Assembly: GCA_000469685.2 (NCBI GenBank)
Contig: LS997565.1
Span: 301,501 to 365,500 of the forward strand
DNA: 64,000 nt
DNA from: Haemonchus contortus
Lineage: Eukaryota > Nematoda > Chromadorea > Rhabditida > Trichostrongylidae
Reading direction: 5' to 3'
Every line of letters starts with the position of its first letter. The stretch's first letter is position 1. The translations under genes were made by a program, and so were the position numbers. Below the pieces are notes generated by a model that was not told where the DNA came from, ran no database searches, and saw nothing but the letters and a program-made list of their open reading frames with translations. Below, piece by piece: positions 33,621 to 44,300 of this stretch.

Positions 33621-34588
33621 AACTGTATATCTCATAAGCCAGTCTTATGATGGATTTGTGCATTTTGGAAAATTCGTATCCACGCCTCGGGCCTACGTTT
33701 TGTTTGCAGTCTATCTCCTCGAAAATGAGTGGGACGATTCAGGCCAGTTTGGCTATCGTAATTTGCAAGAAGATGTCAGAAGCGTGGAAGCATCAACGAG
33801 TTTTGTCAACAAAACGTTTACAATCGTTTGAACAACAGTTTTGGAAGCACTTTAGTTTGAAGTTTAGATGAAACTTCCTCCCTTATTATGCGAGTGAAGG
33901 GACACAGAGAGAATCAGGAAATGTTACGTTCGGTTCCAACTAAACATGTGATTAGTACAATGTTACGAAGATGTGTAGGCTCAATGGGAAAAAAGCTATA
34001 TGCCATTAAATGAAGATATACGACTTCTTAATTTTCTTACTTTTACTGTATTGCTGTAACCTTACAGTCTTACATGAATGAAACACTGTCCTCGATTTTT
34101 ACAGCATTTGAGTATCTGGCATAGACGTCGTCCAAACTGCAGATTGTCACTTCCACTGCCTATTGTTTGTTAGTACGTAATTAGCTACATTTTAAAATGT
34201 AAGTATGAGGAAAGGAATACAAATACCATCGAACTATAAAGTCAAGCAGGATTTTTCCAGCTGTTTTGATGTCGAAGTCAATCGTAGCTTGCTGGAAATC
34301 TCCACAAAAGAAGCTTTCTTCGGCTAGAGTTGTCAACGGTAGTCACAAGGGATCCGCATTGAGGGATTGTTTGAGTAATGAGGTAGGTAGTGCGTTCGGA
34401 CGTTCGTTTGTTTGCCGAGCTCGGGAGCCTGCACTGAGGTGACCGGCGACAGACGCCCGAAACCCACCAGCTGTATGTTCTAATATTCACTCATAGTGAC
34501 CTCTCCTTCTAATTCAAATTCTGTCAAAGTCATTTTTTCTGTAAACTTTATATAGTTGTTTACAGTATCGTTGAAGTAAGTCCAACGT
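33621..34588. other. Intergenic region between two convergent genes
   Basis: I recognise no repeat. The minus-strand frame at 34490-34278 and its neighbours lack a splice chain, because the minus-strand gene already ends at 34597. Confidence 0.4.
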
Positions 34589-34594
34589 TTTATT
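34589..34594 (-). terminator. Polyadenylation signal AATAAA
   Basis: It is the canonical hexamer on the minus strand, three bases after the stop codon of the minus-strand gene. Confidence 0.5.
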
Positions 34595-34596
34595 TT

Positions 34597-35199
34597 TCAA
34601 CCTAGCCTATAAGGCCCTTCCCCTTCAGCTCTATTTCCTGATTTCCATGGAATTTTTAGCCTTTCAATTTTCAAAAGTTATAGTCTCTCATCATATCAGA
34701 TGGATCACTCTCTAGTCTCGTTTGATTGTGTTAAACTTACTTGTTCAACCACTGTTGACTGCTCCACTCAAATTTTGTAGTTCGGTTTCTCGGTTGTGCC
34801 ATCGTTTGCAGCTGCTTTCAAAATATTAGGGAAATGATACTCAGTATTAACTCTCGGTTGAATGAGCTGCTAAAACCGATTATTGGCAGTGATCGATTGT
34901 GGTTGAAAGATTAGAAATGTGGTTGGCACAATGTTTCTCCAGTTTCTCCTGCATTCAGTGATGGCGGGGAAATCGACCAGTGCATAGGTGCGATGATGTG
35001 CAATACCATTCAAATTTCAGCATACACAGCTACTTTGAAAGCGTCAAAGCTACTTACCGAATGCATATGTATGAAACGAGCACGACGATCAACTGAAAGA
35101 AACTGTAAGATTTGACAAATGAGGTGCCGTTCAATCGTGAAATCGTTACGATTCTTCAATCGTCTGTCGCAAAGTATTTCCAGAGTGATCTTAACTGAT
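34597..35199 (-). CDS. 3' end of an unrecognised spliced gene (three exons, minus strand)
   Basis: The minus-strand exons 35199-35058, 34814-34741 and 34660-34597 join in frame: acceptor TTTCAAAG, donor GTAAGT; acceptor TTTTGAAAG, donor GTAAGT; acceptor ATTGAAAG, stop TGA. The product reads SVKITLEILCDRRLKNRNDF, then ICQILQFLSVDRRARFIHMH, QLQTMAQPRNRTTKFEWSSQ and KIPWKSGNRAEGEGPYRLG. An AATAAA signal lies directly after the stop (34594-34589). The helical first part may be a protein-interaction domain, but I do not recognise it. The 5' exons lie to the right and were not found. It is convergent with the gene at 32460-33146. Confidence 0.6.
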
Positions 35200-35494
35200 C
35201 TTTGAAAAGGAAGAAGAAAACTCGAGTGGAATTGACATTTAAACAAAAACGATCGTCTTTGTGGTCATAGAGGAAACGTAACGCGTGCGGTTGGAGTGAG
35301 AGGAGTCATCACAGACTGCGGGCTTTTTTTATGTCAAGCACCAATGCTCTTTTCAGGACAACCCACAAACAAATAGCTCTAGAGAACTGCTGTTCTGCCA
35401 CAAAAATTTTGGATTTCTGGGCTAAAAGTGGGAGCAAGTAAAGCATAAAAAAATCGCCTGAACTTAGGCTAAAGCCTGAAATGTTCGGCGTCCG

Positions 35495-35720
35495 TCAATC
35501 CCGTTTGATGGATGTGGCCTGCGCAATGGCTTGCGGTGGCCAGCTGATGTACAAGTTAATGGTTTTGTCTTCATAGACGTACCTGGTACCAATCAACCGA
35601 CCGAACCCGGAGTGATGAAAGGCTCGGCAGCCATGAGTGGGTATCGATCCAGATTTCAACCCGTGACTTCGTGAGCTGTAGTGCGTCACTTGCCACTACA
35701 ACACCTCCACTGCGAGAACC
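35495..35720 (-). repeat. tRNA-like SINE, family A
   Basis: On the minus strand a pol III A-box-like GTTGTAGTGGCAAG (about 35695) and a decayed B box GGGTTGAAATC (about 35655) are followed by a body reaching GCCACCGCAAGCCATTGC. The same head-body order recurs at 37112-36820 and 42530-42220. Confidence 0.6.
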
Positions 35721-36110
35721 GTCACTCGCCATAGGAAGCAAATACCATGAGAAAATTAAAGGGATTCGGCCCGAAAGCATTAGGCATAGCGTTTAGGAAA
35801 GCTAACGGTCCCATACATGAAGGGGTCGTTGTCGATTGCCTATGACAGTGCGACGATGCTGTCCCCTAAATGAATTATTTGCAAAACATGCACACTGTCC
35901 TTAGGTCCAGCGTAGGTGACCTTACGTAGTATTCTCCAATCGACTGCAACAGAATGGAGGAAGACGTCTATAAAAAGAGAATTGATCATTTTTCTATGCA
36001 CTGAGTGCAACTTAGGCCCATGCATCCGAGTCGACATTTGTTCTCGTTGTAATTTGCTTATTTTGAAGGGTTACGGCCTACACATCATTTGGCATCTGTG
36101 TATGTGATCT

Positions 36111-36345
36111 GGTTACAAAGGCACAATCCACGATTATTTTTGGGAACCCGCGTTTATTTTTGGGTTTGACAGATAAACAAAGATACAATCTAGAATAGTG
36201 CAAGAATAACGAAAAAAGCGCAAAAAACGGCGTACAAAAAGACGTACAGGGGTCCAAAAGAGTAGTAGAATGGGAGGTTAGACGAGTTTTACGCAGAAAA
36301 AAAACGGCGTGAAAGCAGTGGTTGGGCGAGTTGACCTCTGCTGTG
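36111..36345 (+). mobile_element. Truncated TTAA-type MITE
   Basis: It starts ACAAAGGCACAATCCACGATT, a variant of the family terminus, and continues with AATAACGAAAAAAGCGC as at 7450-7470. The other end is not seen; a long hairpin replaces it. Confidence 0.5.
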
Positions 36346-36542
36346 CGTCTCTGACATTAGACGGTAGAGTGCATAGAGACCGCACTAGAGTACAGAGATG
36401 GTTTGATGCCGCGCCAAGAGAGGAGAACCGAGGTGGTTAGATGAATATCTCGCTAGCAGCGAGATACTCATCTAACCACCTCGGTTCTCCTCTCCTGGCG
36501 CGGCCTCTATGCACTCTGCGGTCTGGCGTCAGAGACGCAGTT
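36345..36542. repeat. Long hairpin with 47-bp inner arms
   Basis: The inner arms 36408-36454 and 36458-36504 pair with two mismatches around a 3-base loop (centre TCTCGCT-AGC-AGCGAGA). After an asymmetric bulge the pairing resumes between 36345-36381 and about 36502-36542 (GCGTCTCTGAC against GTCAGAGACGC). Confidence 0.85.
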
Positions 36543-36819
36543 GCAAAAGGGCGCTGCCACCCCCAACTGAATTTTTTTCCTTCAAGTACGTAAAATACTC
36601 ACCTAATCCACTCGACAGTAGCAGCGAATAAATCTGCTCATCTGTAGCAATCATAGGTCTCTGTTGTCAAACCTTCTAGGTCTTTAAATATCAAGAATAC
36701 ACTGAGTGTGTTCTACGAAACCTTCCATCGACACATTGTGAAAAGCCGGCCCTTTTCTCATGTTGACGGTTAGACCTCTATTGGGGAGTAGTTCGATATG
36801 ATCAGGTGGATTAGAAGTG

Positions 36820-37112
36820 AAACGTATCTTTTTGACAGGCTGAGGGAGGGAATGATAAAGTCTCTGGGTGTTGATTGACCACTCCAGAGGGATGCACATA
36901 CGCAATCGACTTCCATTCAGAATCGTAGGGGCGTATTGAATGCGCCAGCCGATGTACAAGTCATTACTTTTATCCTCCCAAACGACTCTGCCACCAATTA
37001 TATTGGAACCTGAAGGGATGAAAGGCTCTGGCAGATATCGATCCGGGATTCGAATCAGTGACCCTGCATGTGTGATAGTGCGCTACCTGCTACTACACCA
37101 TCTCCGCCCTAA
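36820..37112 (-). repeat. tRNA-like SINE, family A, good B box
   Basis: On the minus strand TGGTGTAGTAGCAGGTAGC (A box, about 37100) and GATTCGAATCCCGG (B box, about 37056) are spaced as in a tRNA. The body continues to about 36820. It is not a functional tRNA because there is no anticodon or acceptor stem. Confidence 0.7.
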
Positions 37113-37139
37113 ACTTTTGACAAATCTTTCAAAAAATAA

Positions 37140-37330
37140 TGGTCGTGGGTTAGAATCCCGGATCGATATCCGCCTAGGCCAACCAAGACTTCCATCCCTC
37201 CGGGGTCGAATAATTGGAACCAGACTCACAAGGTTGGCGACTTATGGACAAAACTGCGGCCTCGAACCTGTACTTGTGCTATCCGGGCTCTTATCCATTA
37301 CATTACCGATACCCCGCTTGCCCTCGCCTT
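37140..37330. repeat. Two SINE pieces in opposite orientation
   Basis: Plus strand, 37146-37235: a family A body starting at GGGTTAGAATCCCGG. Minus strand, 37325-37235: a family B head (GGTAATGTAATGGATAAGAG, with B box AGGTTCGAGGCC). Confidence 0.6.
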
Positions 37331-37379
37331 CTTACGTGTGAGTGCTGATAAGCCGTGACATATTATTTATTTATCTCTA

Positions 37380-39482
37380 TCTCTCTTATTATAAAGCAGA
37401 ACTTGGTGTGTCGGTTTGTAGGTTTATTGGTGTGTCGGTGTGTATGTCTGTCTGCAAAACCTCATGATTACGGTAAAGGTAAAATATGGGCAACCTAGCT
37501 CCATTCTACATTTCCTTCTTATACATAAAGCAGTAATTTGGTGAGTAGGTCAATGGACTAGAGTAAGCACTGCGGGGTGAAGTGGGTACTTCAAAGCTGT
37601 GATTTCGACCTGTATTAGCATCGTGCTCTGTATGTCTATACTAAAACCGGATATGGTAATGTAGTTGGGAGTCCTCCGCTTTTTTCATCATTGAGCACTA
37701 GAGCGCAAGTATGGAGGTTAGCCCATCATTCTGTACAGGAACGTTTCAGCGGAAATATACATTTTTTTGACCTAAGCCCAAGGAAGAAAGAAGCACCGGG
37801 GTTGGTGAGTCAATAGAATATTCAAATGATACCCCATCCATAGCTTTTTGCACGAGAAATCCCAATCCCAATTTCATTCCAACCTAACCGTTCATCCCCT
37901 TTCGCGACTTAGGTAAAAACTAAATTCTTCGGCCTAGAACTGGCTCGAAGCACAGGTGATCGGCTACCCATGCTTCTCTGCACTCAAGCCCTCAGTTTTG
38001 GGTAAAAGAGATAATTACATTTTCTAACTACTTTATAAAAGTAAGGAATGAGACTCGGCGTAAGCCGGGCGACGTGACTGGTTATCTGTACAGCAGGAAC
38101 ATAGTGCGTCGGTTTGTCAGAGTGTCGGTTTGTAGGTCTGTCCGTCGCTGACACTCTATGGTAACGATAGAGGTAGTGATATGGAAAACCCAGCTCTATC
38201 CGGCGTTTCCTCCTCAAATATGAAACAGTAGCTTGCTGGGTTGGCTAATGAAGTAGAGTGAGTACTGCGAAGTGAGTAATTTGGAGTTCGTGGGTTCTTC
38301 GGAACTAGGATCCCGATCTGTACTGGCATCGTGCTATGTATGTCTATACAAAAATCGGAGATTGTAAGATAGTTGGGAGATCTCTGCTTTTTCTTCCAAC
38401 ATTGAGCGCCAGAGCACAAATAAGGAGGTTAGCCCATAATTATGCTGACAAACCTTTCTCGTTTCGAGAGCATACAGTTTTTTAACCTGAGTTTTGCGAA
38501 GAGCACTGAGGTAGGTCGAGTATCGAATATTCAATTCACACCCCATCCTAGCTTATTGCACGAGGTATTCATCTTATCCTCACCACCACGCTCCTTTCCT
38601 CCGAAGGCTTATGTAAAAACTTCTGCCTAGAACCGACTCCTAGCACAAGCAAGGTCGACTGCCCCTCCTTCTCTGCGCTCAAGCCCTCAGTGCTGAATAA
38701 AAGCGATGCCCCACCAACTACATTTTAACTACTTTATAAAAATTAGGAGTGAGGCACGGCGTAAGCCGGGACCCGATCTGTCATTTATGCAGCAGTAACT
38801 TGATGTATCGTTTGTCGGAACGTCGGTTTGTGTGTTTGTCCGTCCGCAAAGCTTATGATTACGATAAAGGTAGTGATATCGAAAACCCAGCTCTGTTAAC
38901 CATTTCCTTTTTATATATAAAGCAGTAACGTGGTGGGAATAGAAGAATAGTGTTAATGGAATAGAGTGAGTAGTGTGATGTTTGAAGTGAGTATTTCGAA
39001 GCTGTTATTTTGAGCTGTACTGGCATCGTGCTATGTATGTTTTTGCGAGAATCGGAGACTTTAATTGTAGTTGGAAGACCTCCGTTTTTCTGCAACATAA
39101 TTTCAACATAAGCAGGTTGGCCAATGATTATGCTCAATGGCGTTACTTATCGAGAACTCACAGTTTTCAATCTGAGCTTTAGGAGGGAAGGGATACCGAA
39201 GTGGGTAAGTCAATTGAATGTTTAACTCATACCCCATCCTAGCTTTCCGAACGAGTGTCATCATCTCACCCCTACCTCCCTATCCGCCCCCTCCCTCTTA
39301 AGGCTTATCTTGAGACTATATTCTTCCGCCTAGAACCCTTTCTAAATATAAGGTCAGGTCGTCTGTCCCTCTTGTGCACTCTAGTGTTGGATAAGCGATG
39401 TCCCCCTCCCCTTAAGTACATTTTCTGGCTTTTTGGTAAAAGTAAGGAATGAGGCCCAGCGTAAGCCGAGCGACCCGACTGG
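37380..39482 (+). mobile_element. Head-to-tail array of three Helitron-like elements (about 700 bp each)
   Basis: Three units, 37380-38081, 38082-38780 and 38781-39482 (702, 699 and 702 bp), follow each other directly. Each starts with a (T)ATAAAGCAG...CTTGGTG segment, contains TCATGATTACG(A/G)TAAAGG and a shared body, and ends with a hairpin CGGCGTAAGCCGGGC-type followed by GACCCGACTGG. The first unit begins A|TCTCTCTTATTATAAAGC. The 5'-TC, the 3' hairpin and CTGG|T fit Helitrons; tandem joining of tail to head fits rolling-circle replication. The units have diverged and encode no protein. Confidence 0.75.
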
Positions 39483-39504
39483 TGACATATAAGCCATTAA
39501 GAAG

Positions 39505-39870
39505 GCGAGGGCAGGCGGGTCTTGGTAATTTAATGGATAAGAGCACGATGCCAGGTTAGCACAAGTACAAGATTCGAGTGCCGTCAAAGCCGAAGTCTTG
39601 TCCATAATTCGCCCACCTTGTGAGACTTTCGCATCGCGTAGTGCGGCGAAATAACAGCAGTTAACAAAACATTAAGTCAAGATAGGACTCGTCTGGCAGG
39701 ACAAAAGCAGTGACTTGTACATCGCCTGACCTCCGCAAGTCACATACGTATTCTGTACGCCACTACGATTCTGAGTGGAAGTTGAAGTTGCGTGGGCACA
39801 TCTCTCAGACCGGCATAAACACCACAAGACTATCCTTTAAACAGACTGTTTTAAACTAACTCATGAAATT
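39505..39870 (+). repeat. tRNA-like SINE, family B, with body
   Basis: The A-box-like TTGGTAATTTAATGGATAAG (39522-39541) and B box GATTCGAGTGCC (39571) are followed by TCCATAATTCGCCCACC and then a body with ACTTGTACATCGCCTGACC and ATTCTGAGTGGAAG, the latter shared with family A. Confidence 0.65.
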
Positions 39871-39917
39871 CCCCTTTACTTTTGAAATAGTGGTCATAGT
39901 ACCGTAATAATCAGTCG

Positions 39918-40059
39918 CTACTGAATAAAAAGTCTACAAATGTGGGCGCTATTGGGAGTTGCATCGTTGAGAATGGGTGCATGCAAATGTGAAGGTCCAG
40001 AAAACAAGCATTGGGCACACCTCATGCGATGCGCCATACGCTCGTCATCCGTTGAAGTT
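39918..40059 (-). CDS. Candidate terminal exon on the minus strand
   Basis: After an acceptor TTTCGACTAAG the minus strand reads 46 codons to TAG (stop at 39920-39918): TSTDDERMAHRMRCAQCLFS then SHLHAPILNDATPNSAHICR. The Cys/His spacing (CAQC...H..H) hints at a small metal-binding fold, but this is weak. A plus-strand frame also spans the region, and I cannot decide between them. No partner exon was found. Confidence 0.3.
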
Positions 40060-40594
40060 CTTAGTCGAAACTATACCAATATCGGGCTTGTACATACAAA
40101 TGGCTTTTGGGTGTTGTTTGTCTCTATTTTATCTTCGTTGACAGAAATTCTGTTTGCTTGAATCACTGAGACTCGGCACAACCCTTCTCCGTCAACGGTT
40201 TCGGGTATAACATACTCCTTGGAAGAAAACCGGACGTCTAGAAAAGCCTAGAATAAGTGCAATCATTGCGAGGTGTGAGGTTTACGTTTTGTACGACGAT
40301 TATATGGCTCAACTCACAAGAGGATTAGACTGTTGACATTTTTGAATGACTGGTTCATGAGTGCCATTCAACGTCACCGCTTCAGTGCCATTTGTGTAAA
40401 TACCAGTCGTCTAATTTCCAACTTCTTATGATAGAGTTGTGGTGATCGGCAAACCGCCCGCTCCTTCTTTAGACCAATGATACCTTTCGCAACGCAAAAC
40501 TTGACCGAGACTGGCAGGGAGTGCAAGTGGTACTCAGTGTGCCGATGCTTATTGCTTATAATTAGAAGTGTCGATCTGTTACTGTTCATCTTGA

Positions 40595-40758
40595 AAATAA
40601 TGACCCATCTTAACGGTTTGAAGACCGAATCAATTTCTGTTGAAGAAGCAAGTGCGCACAGTCGTTCTGTCGCTAGAACTGGGCGACTTGCGAGCACTTA
40701 CTTCTTCAACAAAACTTGATTCGGTCTTCAAAACCGTTTTGATGGTTCAGCATAGGGT
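40595..40758. repeat. Imperfect inverted repeat, about 70-bp arms
   Basis: ATGACCC...AACGGTTTGAAGACCGAATC (left, about 40600-40630) pairs with GATTCGGTCTTCAAAACCGTT (about 40718-40738), and GTTGAAGAAGCAAGTGC pairs with GCACTTACTTCTTCAAC. Small bulges interrupt the stem. Confidence 0.75.
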
Positions 40759-41170
40759 CATTTTATGTATACCTCACGAAATGAGTTGATTGTTTTGTCA
40801 GTTCGCTCTGCCTGTTGCATTGTACTTGTTCTACGTGACAGTCTTACAGTGTTCGTCTCTCAAATTCATGAACCTAATACTGTTAACTTTGCCATTTTTG
40901 CATCCTTTTTATGTATACATCTCAGCGAGAAACATGAATGCGTCTCAGCGAGAAATAATCTATATCTCATCACATTTAGGATCTTATTCTACTGCCGACT
41001 TTCAATGCCTCCTGATCTATTCATCATTCCTTATTTCCCCATCCTCCATTCGTTTCTCTCCTTTTCTTTTCGCTTCTCATCTCTGAAGCTGCCTTTTCCC
41101 AGAGCCATTTTTACCTCTGACCATTCTTAATTTTCCACCTGTAATTTCGGCAATCATTAGGTGATCAGCC
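40759..41170. other. Upstream of the Mesh-like gene
   Basis: Open frames at 40765-41130 are hydrophobic or Ser/Phe-rich and pyrimidine-driven. They could hide a signal-peptide exon, but no donor joins the exon at 41171 in phase. I see no clear promoter motif. Confidence 0.35.
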
Positions 41171-41348
41171 ATGAGATGGTGGTGGACGATCTGCATCATC
41201 ATCAACGAAGTAGATACTCAGGCCAACATCAACCAGAACATCGGGCTCCCCACCAATCAAAACATCGGCACTCCAGGAACCATATTTTCTGGTACCGGAA
41301 ACAATCCCTACTATGGAGGTACGAATCAAAATTCAGCTTTTTCAAAAG
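41171..41348 (+). CDS. Mesh-like exon 1 (start uncertain)
   Basis: From ATG 41171 it reads [12 protein letters not shown], a short hydrophobic start, then repeats of NQNIG and PYYGG. The donor is GTACAT. An alternative is an acceptor at ATACTCAG, with the exon starting at about 41220 and a signal-peptide exon further upstream. Confidence 0.6.
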
Positions 41349-44300
41349 GTACATTATTTAGATCTCTCTGAAGTCACGACCAAGATGATACATCCTTCTT
41401 ATTCTATCGTGTACCAAAACTCCATAGAGCCGATATCGCCTTAGAACTGACTTTTGTCCCTTTTTCCATCGTGTCTTTTTTTTGCGACACTTCTATACGC
41501 CGCCATTTTTTTTCGTTCTAAGGTAACCGTACGCTTCCATCTTGGTTGCCAAAGTAACCTTATTAAGCTCCATAATAAAGTTGCTCATGAGCTGTCTTGT
41601 ATCAAGACGAGTCTTCAGCAAAGTTTCGTGTCTAAGAAACAACACTAGAGTGGGAACCGTGGAAAGAGCTGAAGATCAAGACAATTCCGCAATTTCAGAG
41701 GTGTTACTGAAAGATAGAAGCCTTTTTCCCAATGCACGGAAGCGCTGGATCTCATATGTCAACCTTAGGTAAAAAGCAGGCTTCAGAAATAAGAAGAATC
41801 TATTATATTATGAATGCATTCAAGAGGGAAATATAGGCGTGTATAGTACATCACAACAATGCGAGTTGAAGGGTTATGGAGAGGCTGGACATCGTGAAGT
41901 GGTGGGAATAATAAAATTACTGAAGATTGATGTAGAATATTTCCCTATGAGTCTTTCACAGCAGCCTCTCATTGGCATCATTTCATAGGTATCATGGATT
42001 CTTCCCATATCCATCCAGGTAATATGAGATATGAATAAATATTGATCGGCATTGTGGACACCTCCAATACCACTACGACTGTTCTGTTTGCTCACCGCAG
42101 CCCAAGCTTCTGAGCGTAAAAGCTGCTGAGGGCACATGTCAACATTGGCTTATAACTGCCCGGCAAAGGTCATCTATATACTGTAACACTCACTGAAACG
42201 GATGAGCTCTACTACACACGTAATTGAAGCATAAAGTCTTAGGGCGTTGATCAACCTTGTCTGATGGCTGTGCCTTCACAATCGACTTCCATTCAGAATT
42301 ATAGCAGTGTATTGTATGCGCATGTGGCCTATACTGTGACTTGCGATAGCCAGCCCATGTACAAGCCAGTGCATTTACCCTCACAGACGAGTCTAACACC
42401 AGTTATCCCAGGGGGTTGGAAGGCTTGTTTGGCCTAGGCGGATATCGTTCCCGGGTTCGAACCCATGACCATAAGTATGTGATAGCTCACCACTTGTCAC
42501 TACACCATTTCACACGTCGCCCTCACACGCAGTTAGCTGCCTAAATTCGGAAATAGTAGACCTTCATTTCATTTCTTCTTATTTTGCTCCTATTTTTGTT
42601 CTGAAAAATGATATTTCAGTGAATTTGGTACCATTCGGGCCGGAAAACGGTGATCTGAAAGTGAATCCTGGGATGTTGACAGCAGGACAGACTATAGATT
42701 TGCACATGTTCTTTCCTTTCTATGGTGGGCTTTACAATTACACAACGGTGAGTATCGTATCCAGGTTACATCGTTCAGAAAGAGCTTCTCATAGAAAGAT
42801 TGTTTGAGAAGCGCAAGGGAGGGAGGAGCCAGTTTGGTTGGCAACGTGTAAGTAATCTATCGATAAAGGACGACGGATCTCGAAGTGGAACTTTTTGTCA
42901 TCGTCTTTAACAGAAATACGTACATATACTGGGAATAATTAAATTAGGAGACAATATGTATTATATAATAGCTCATATTAAGTCTCAGTGACCAATCTGG
43001 GTGAAGGACTCGTAATGTGAATGTGAGAAAGTCTGGATTAATTCACGCGAATTCGTTTTCTAGGATTCTTTCTTGTAGATGTGAACTCCATGTTGTGCTG
43101 AATTATTGACTTTACGTTTCTTATTTCTCATTTCTCACCGTTTCATCGTTGAACTGGGAAATGAAGGAATAGGTGGGCCGAGAGAAGGGAAGATTTTGGT
43201 AATTACCAAGACCTAGAAGGTGAGACTGGTCCCTGAACTAATTAGCAATTCATTATGAACTGAATATTTATTATATTTCTAGGTCTTAGTTCATATTTGT
43301 TGGAGCCGCTCTTAGCCATGCGGTATAAGGAAAGTCTGCTCTGAGGGGTGATGCCATTCCGATTACCCATCTTAGGCAACCATGAATTATTAGAACTTTC
43401 TTTCTTATTAGTGGCGCACTAGTCGAGTCACACTTCATAGATTCGAAAATTGATATCCTCCTTATTAGAACGGTCAATTAGTCTTCATTCTCTTGCAGAT
43501 TTCCGTTAATGGCTATCTTGGTTTCGCCACAGTGCTCGACCAAGGTCCTACGATCAATGTGGGACCCGAAAGCACGGACTGGCCTCGTCAACAGGATCCC
43601 GCAATGATTGCACCCTATCTCTGCAAACAACAGGTGCGACTTGAATCAGCCTCTAAAAGATAAACGAATTTTAATCATTCAGATACCTCAAAGCGGTAAT
43701 CCTGCATTGCGTGCGGGCATTTTCTACCGGCTCATTCTGCGGCAATCACTGTTCGGACAAGACTCTAACTCAAACTTGAATCTTGGTGGGATCTATTGAG
43801 TTTTTCACCTTGGCGAGTGTTAGTGTTAGATTTCTAATTTGGTCTTATGGCGATGTCATTCCAGTTGGCTCAATGCAGCGGAGCAGTTTTTTTGGTCAAA
43901 GAGCTGAACTGGTTAGTTTATAAACACATATTGCTCGCGCCTTTCATACTCAGATTTATTTACCTGAATTCAGGCCTGCCCGGGAACGCCGGAGTCTTAC
44001 GCTCGCTGTGATGCTCAAAGCGACTATTTTCTTGATGAAATGATGAGATGGCTGCAAGGTGTGGACTCCCCAGCGGATGCTACAAACCCCAATTCGTTCA
44101 AAGCTTTACTGGAAAAAATTCTGAGTTGTAATGCGTTTCTGAATAATTTTTTTAGAGGGCGTCGCTGGTGCTTCGATGTTTCGTGCGGATGCAGCGCTTG
44201 TCGTCACTTGGCACAACACAGCTTCTGCCATTGCGGGCAGGTCGGATATCGATGCCGGGCAGAGTGCTACCTATCAGGTATTTTCTATTTCGCTAGGTTG

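Noticed and set aside
41542..41772. Frame with [20 protein letters not shown] and a possible GTAAAA donor in Mesh-like intron 1
   Set aside because: It looks protein-like, but its exit phase (2) does not fit exon 2 and no acceptor joins exon 1. It may be an unrelated fragment.
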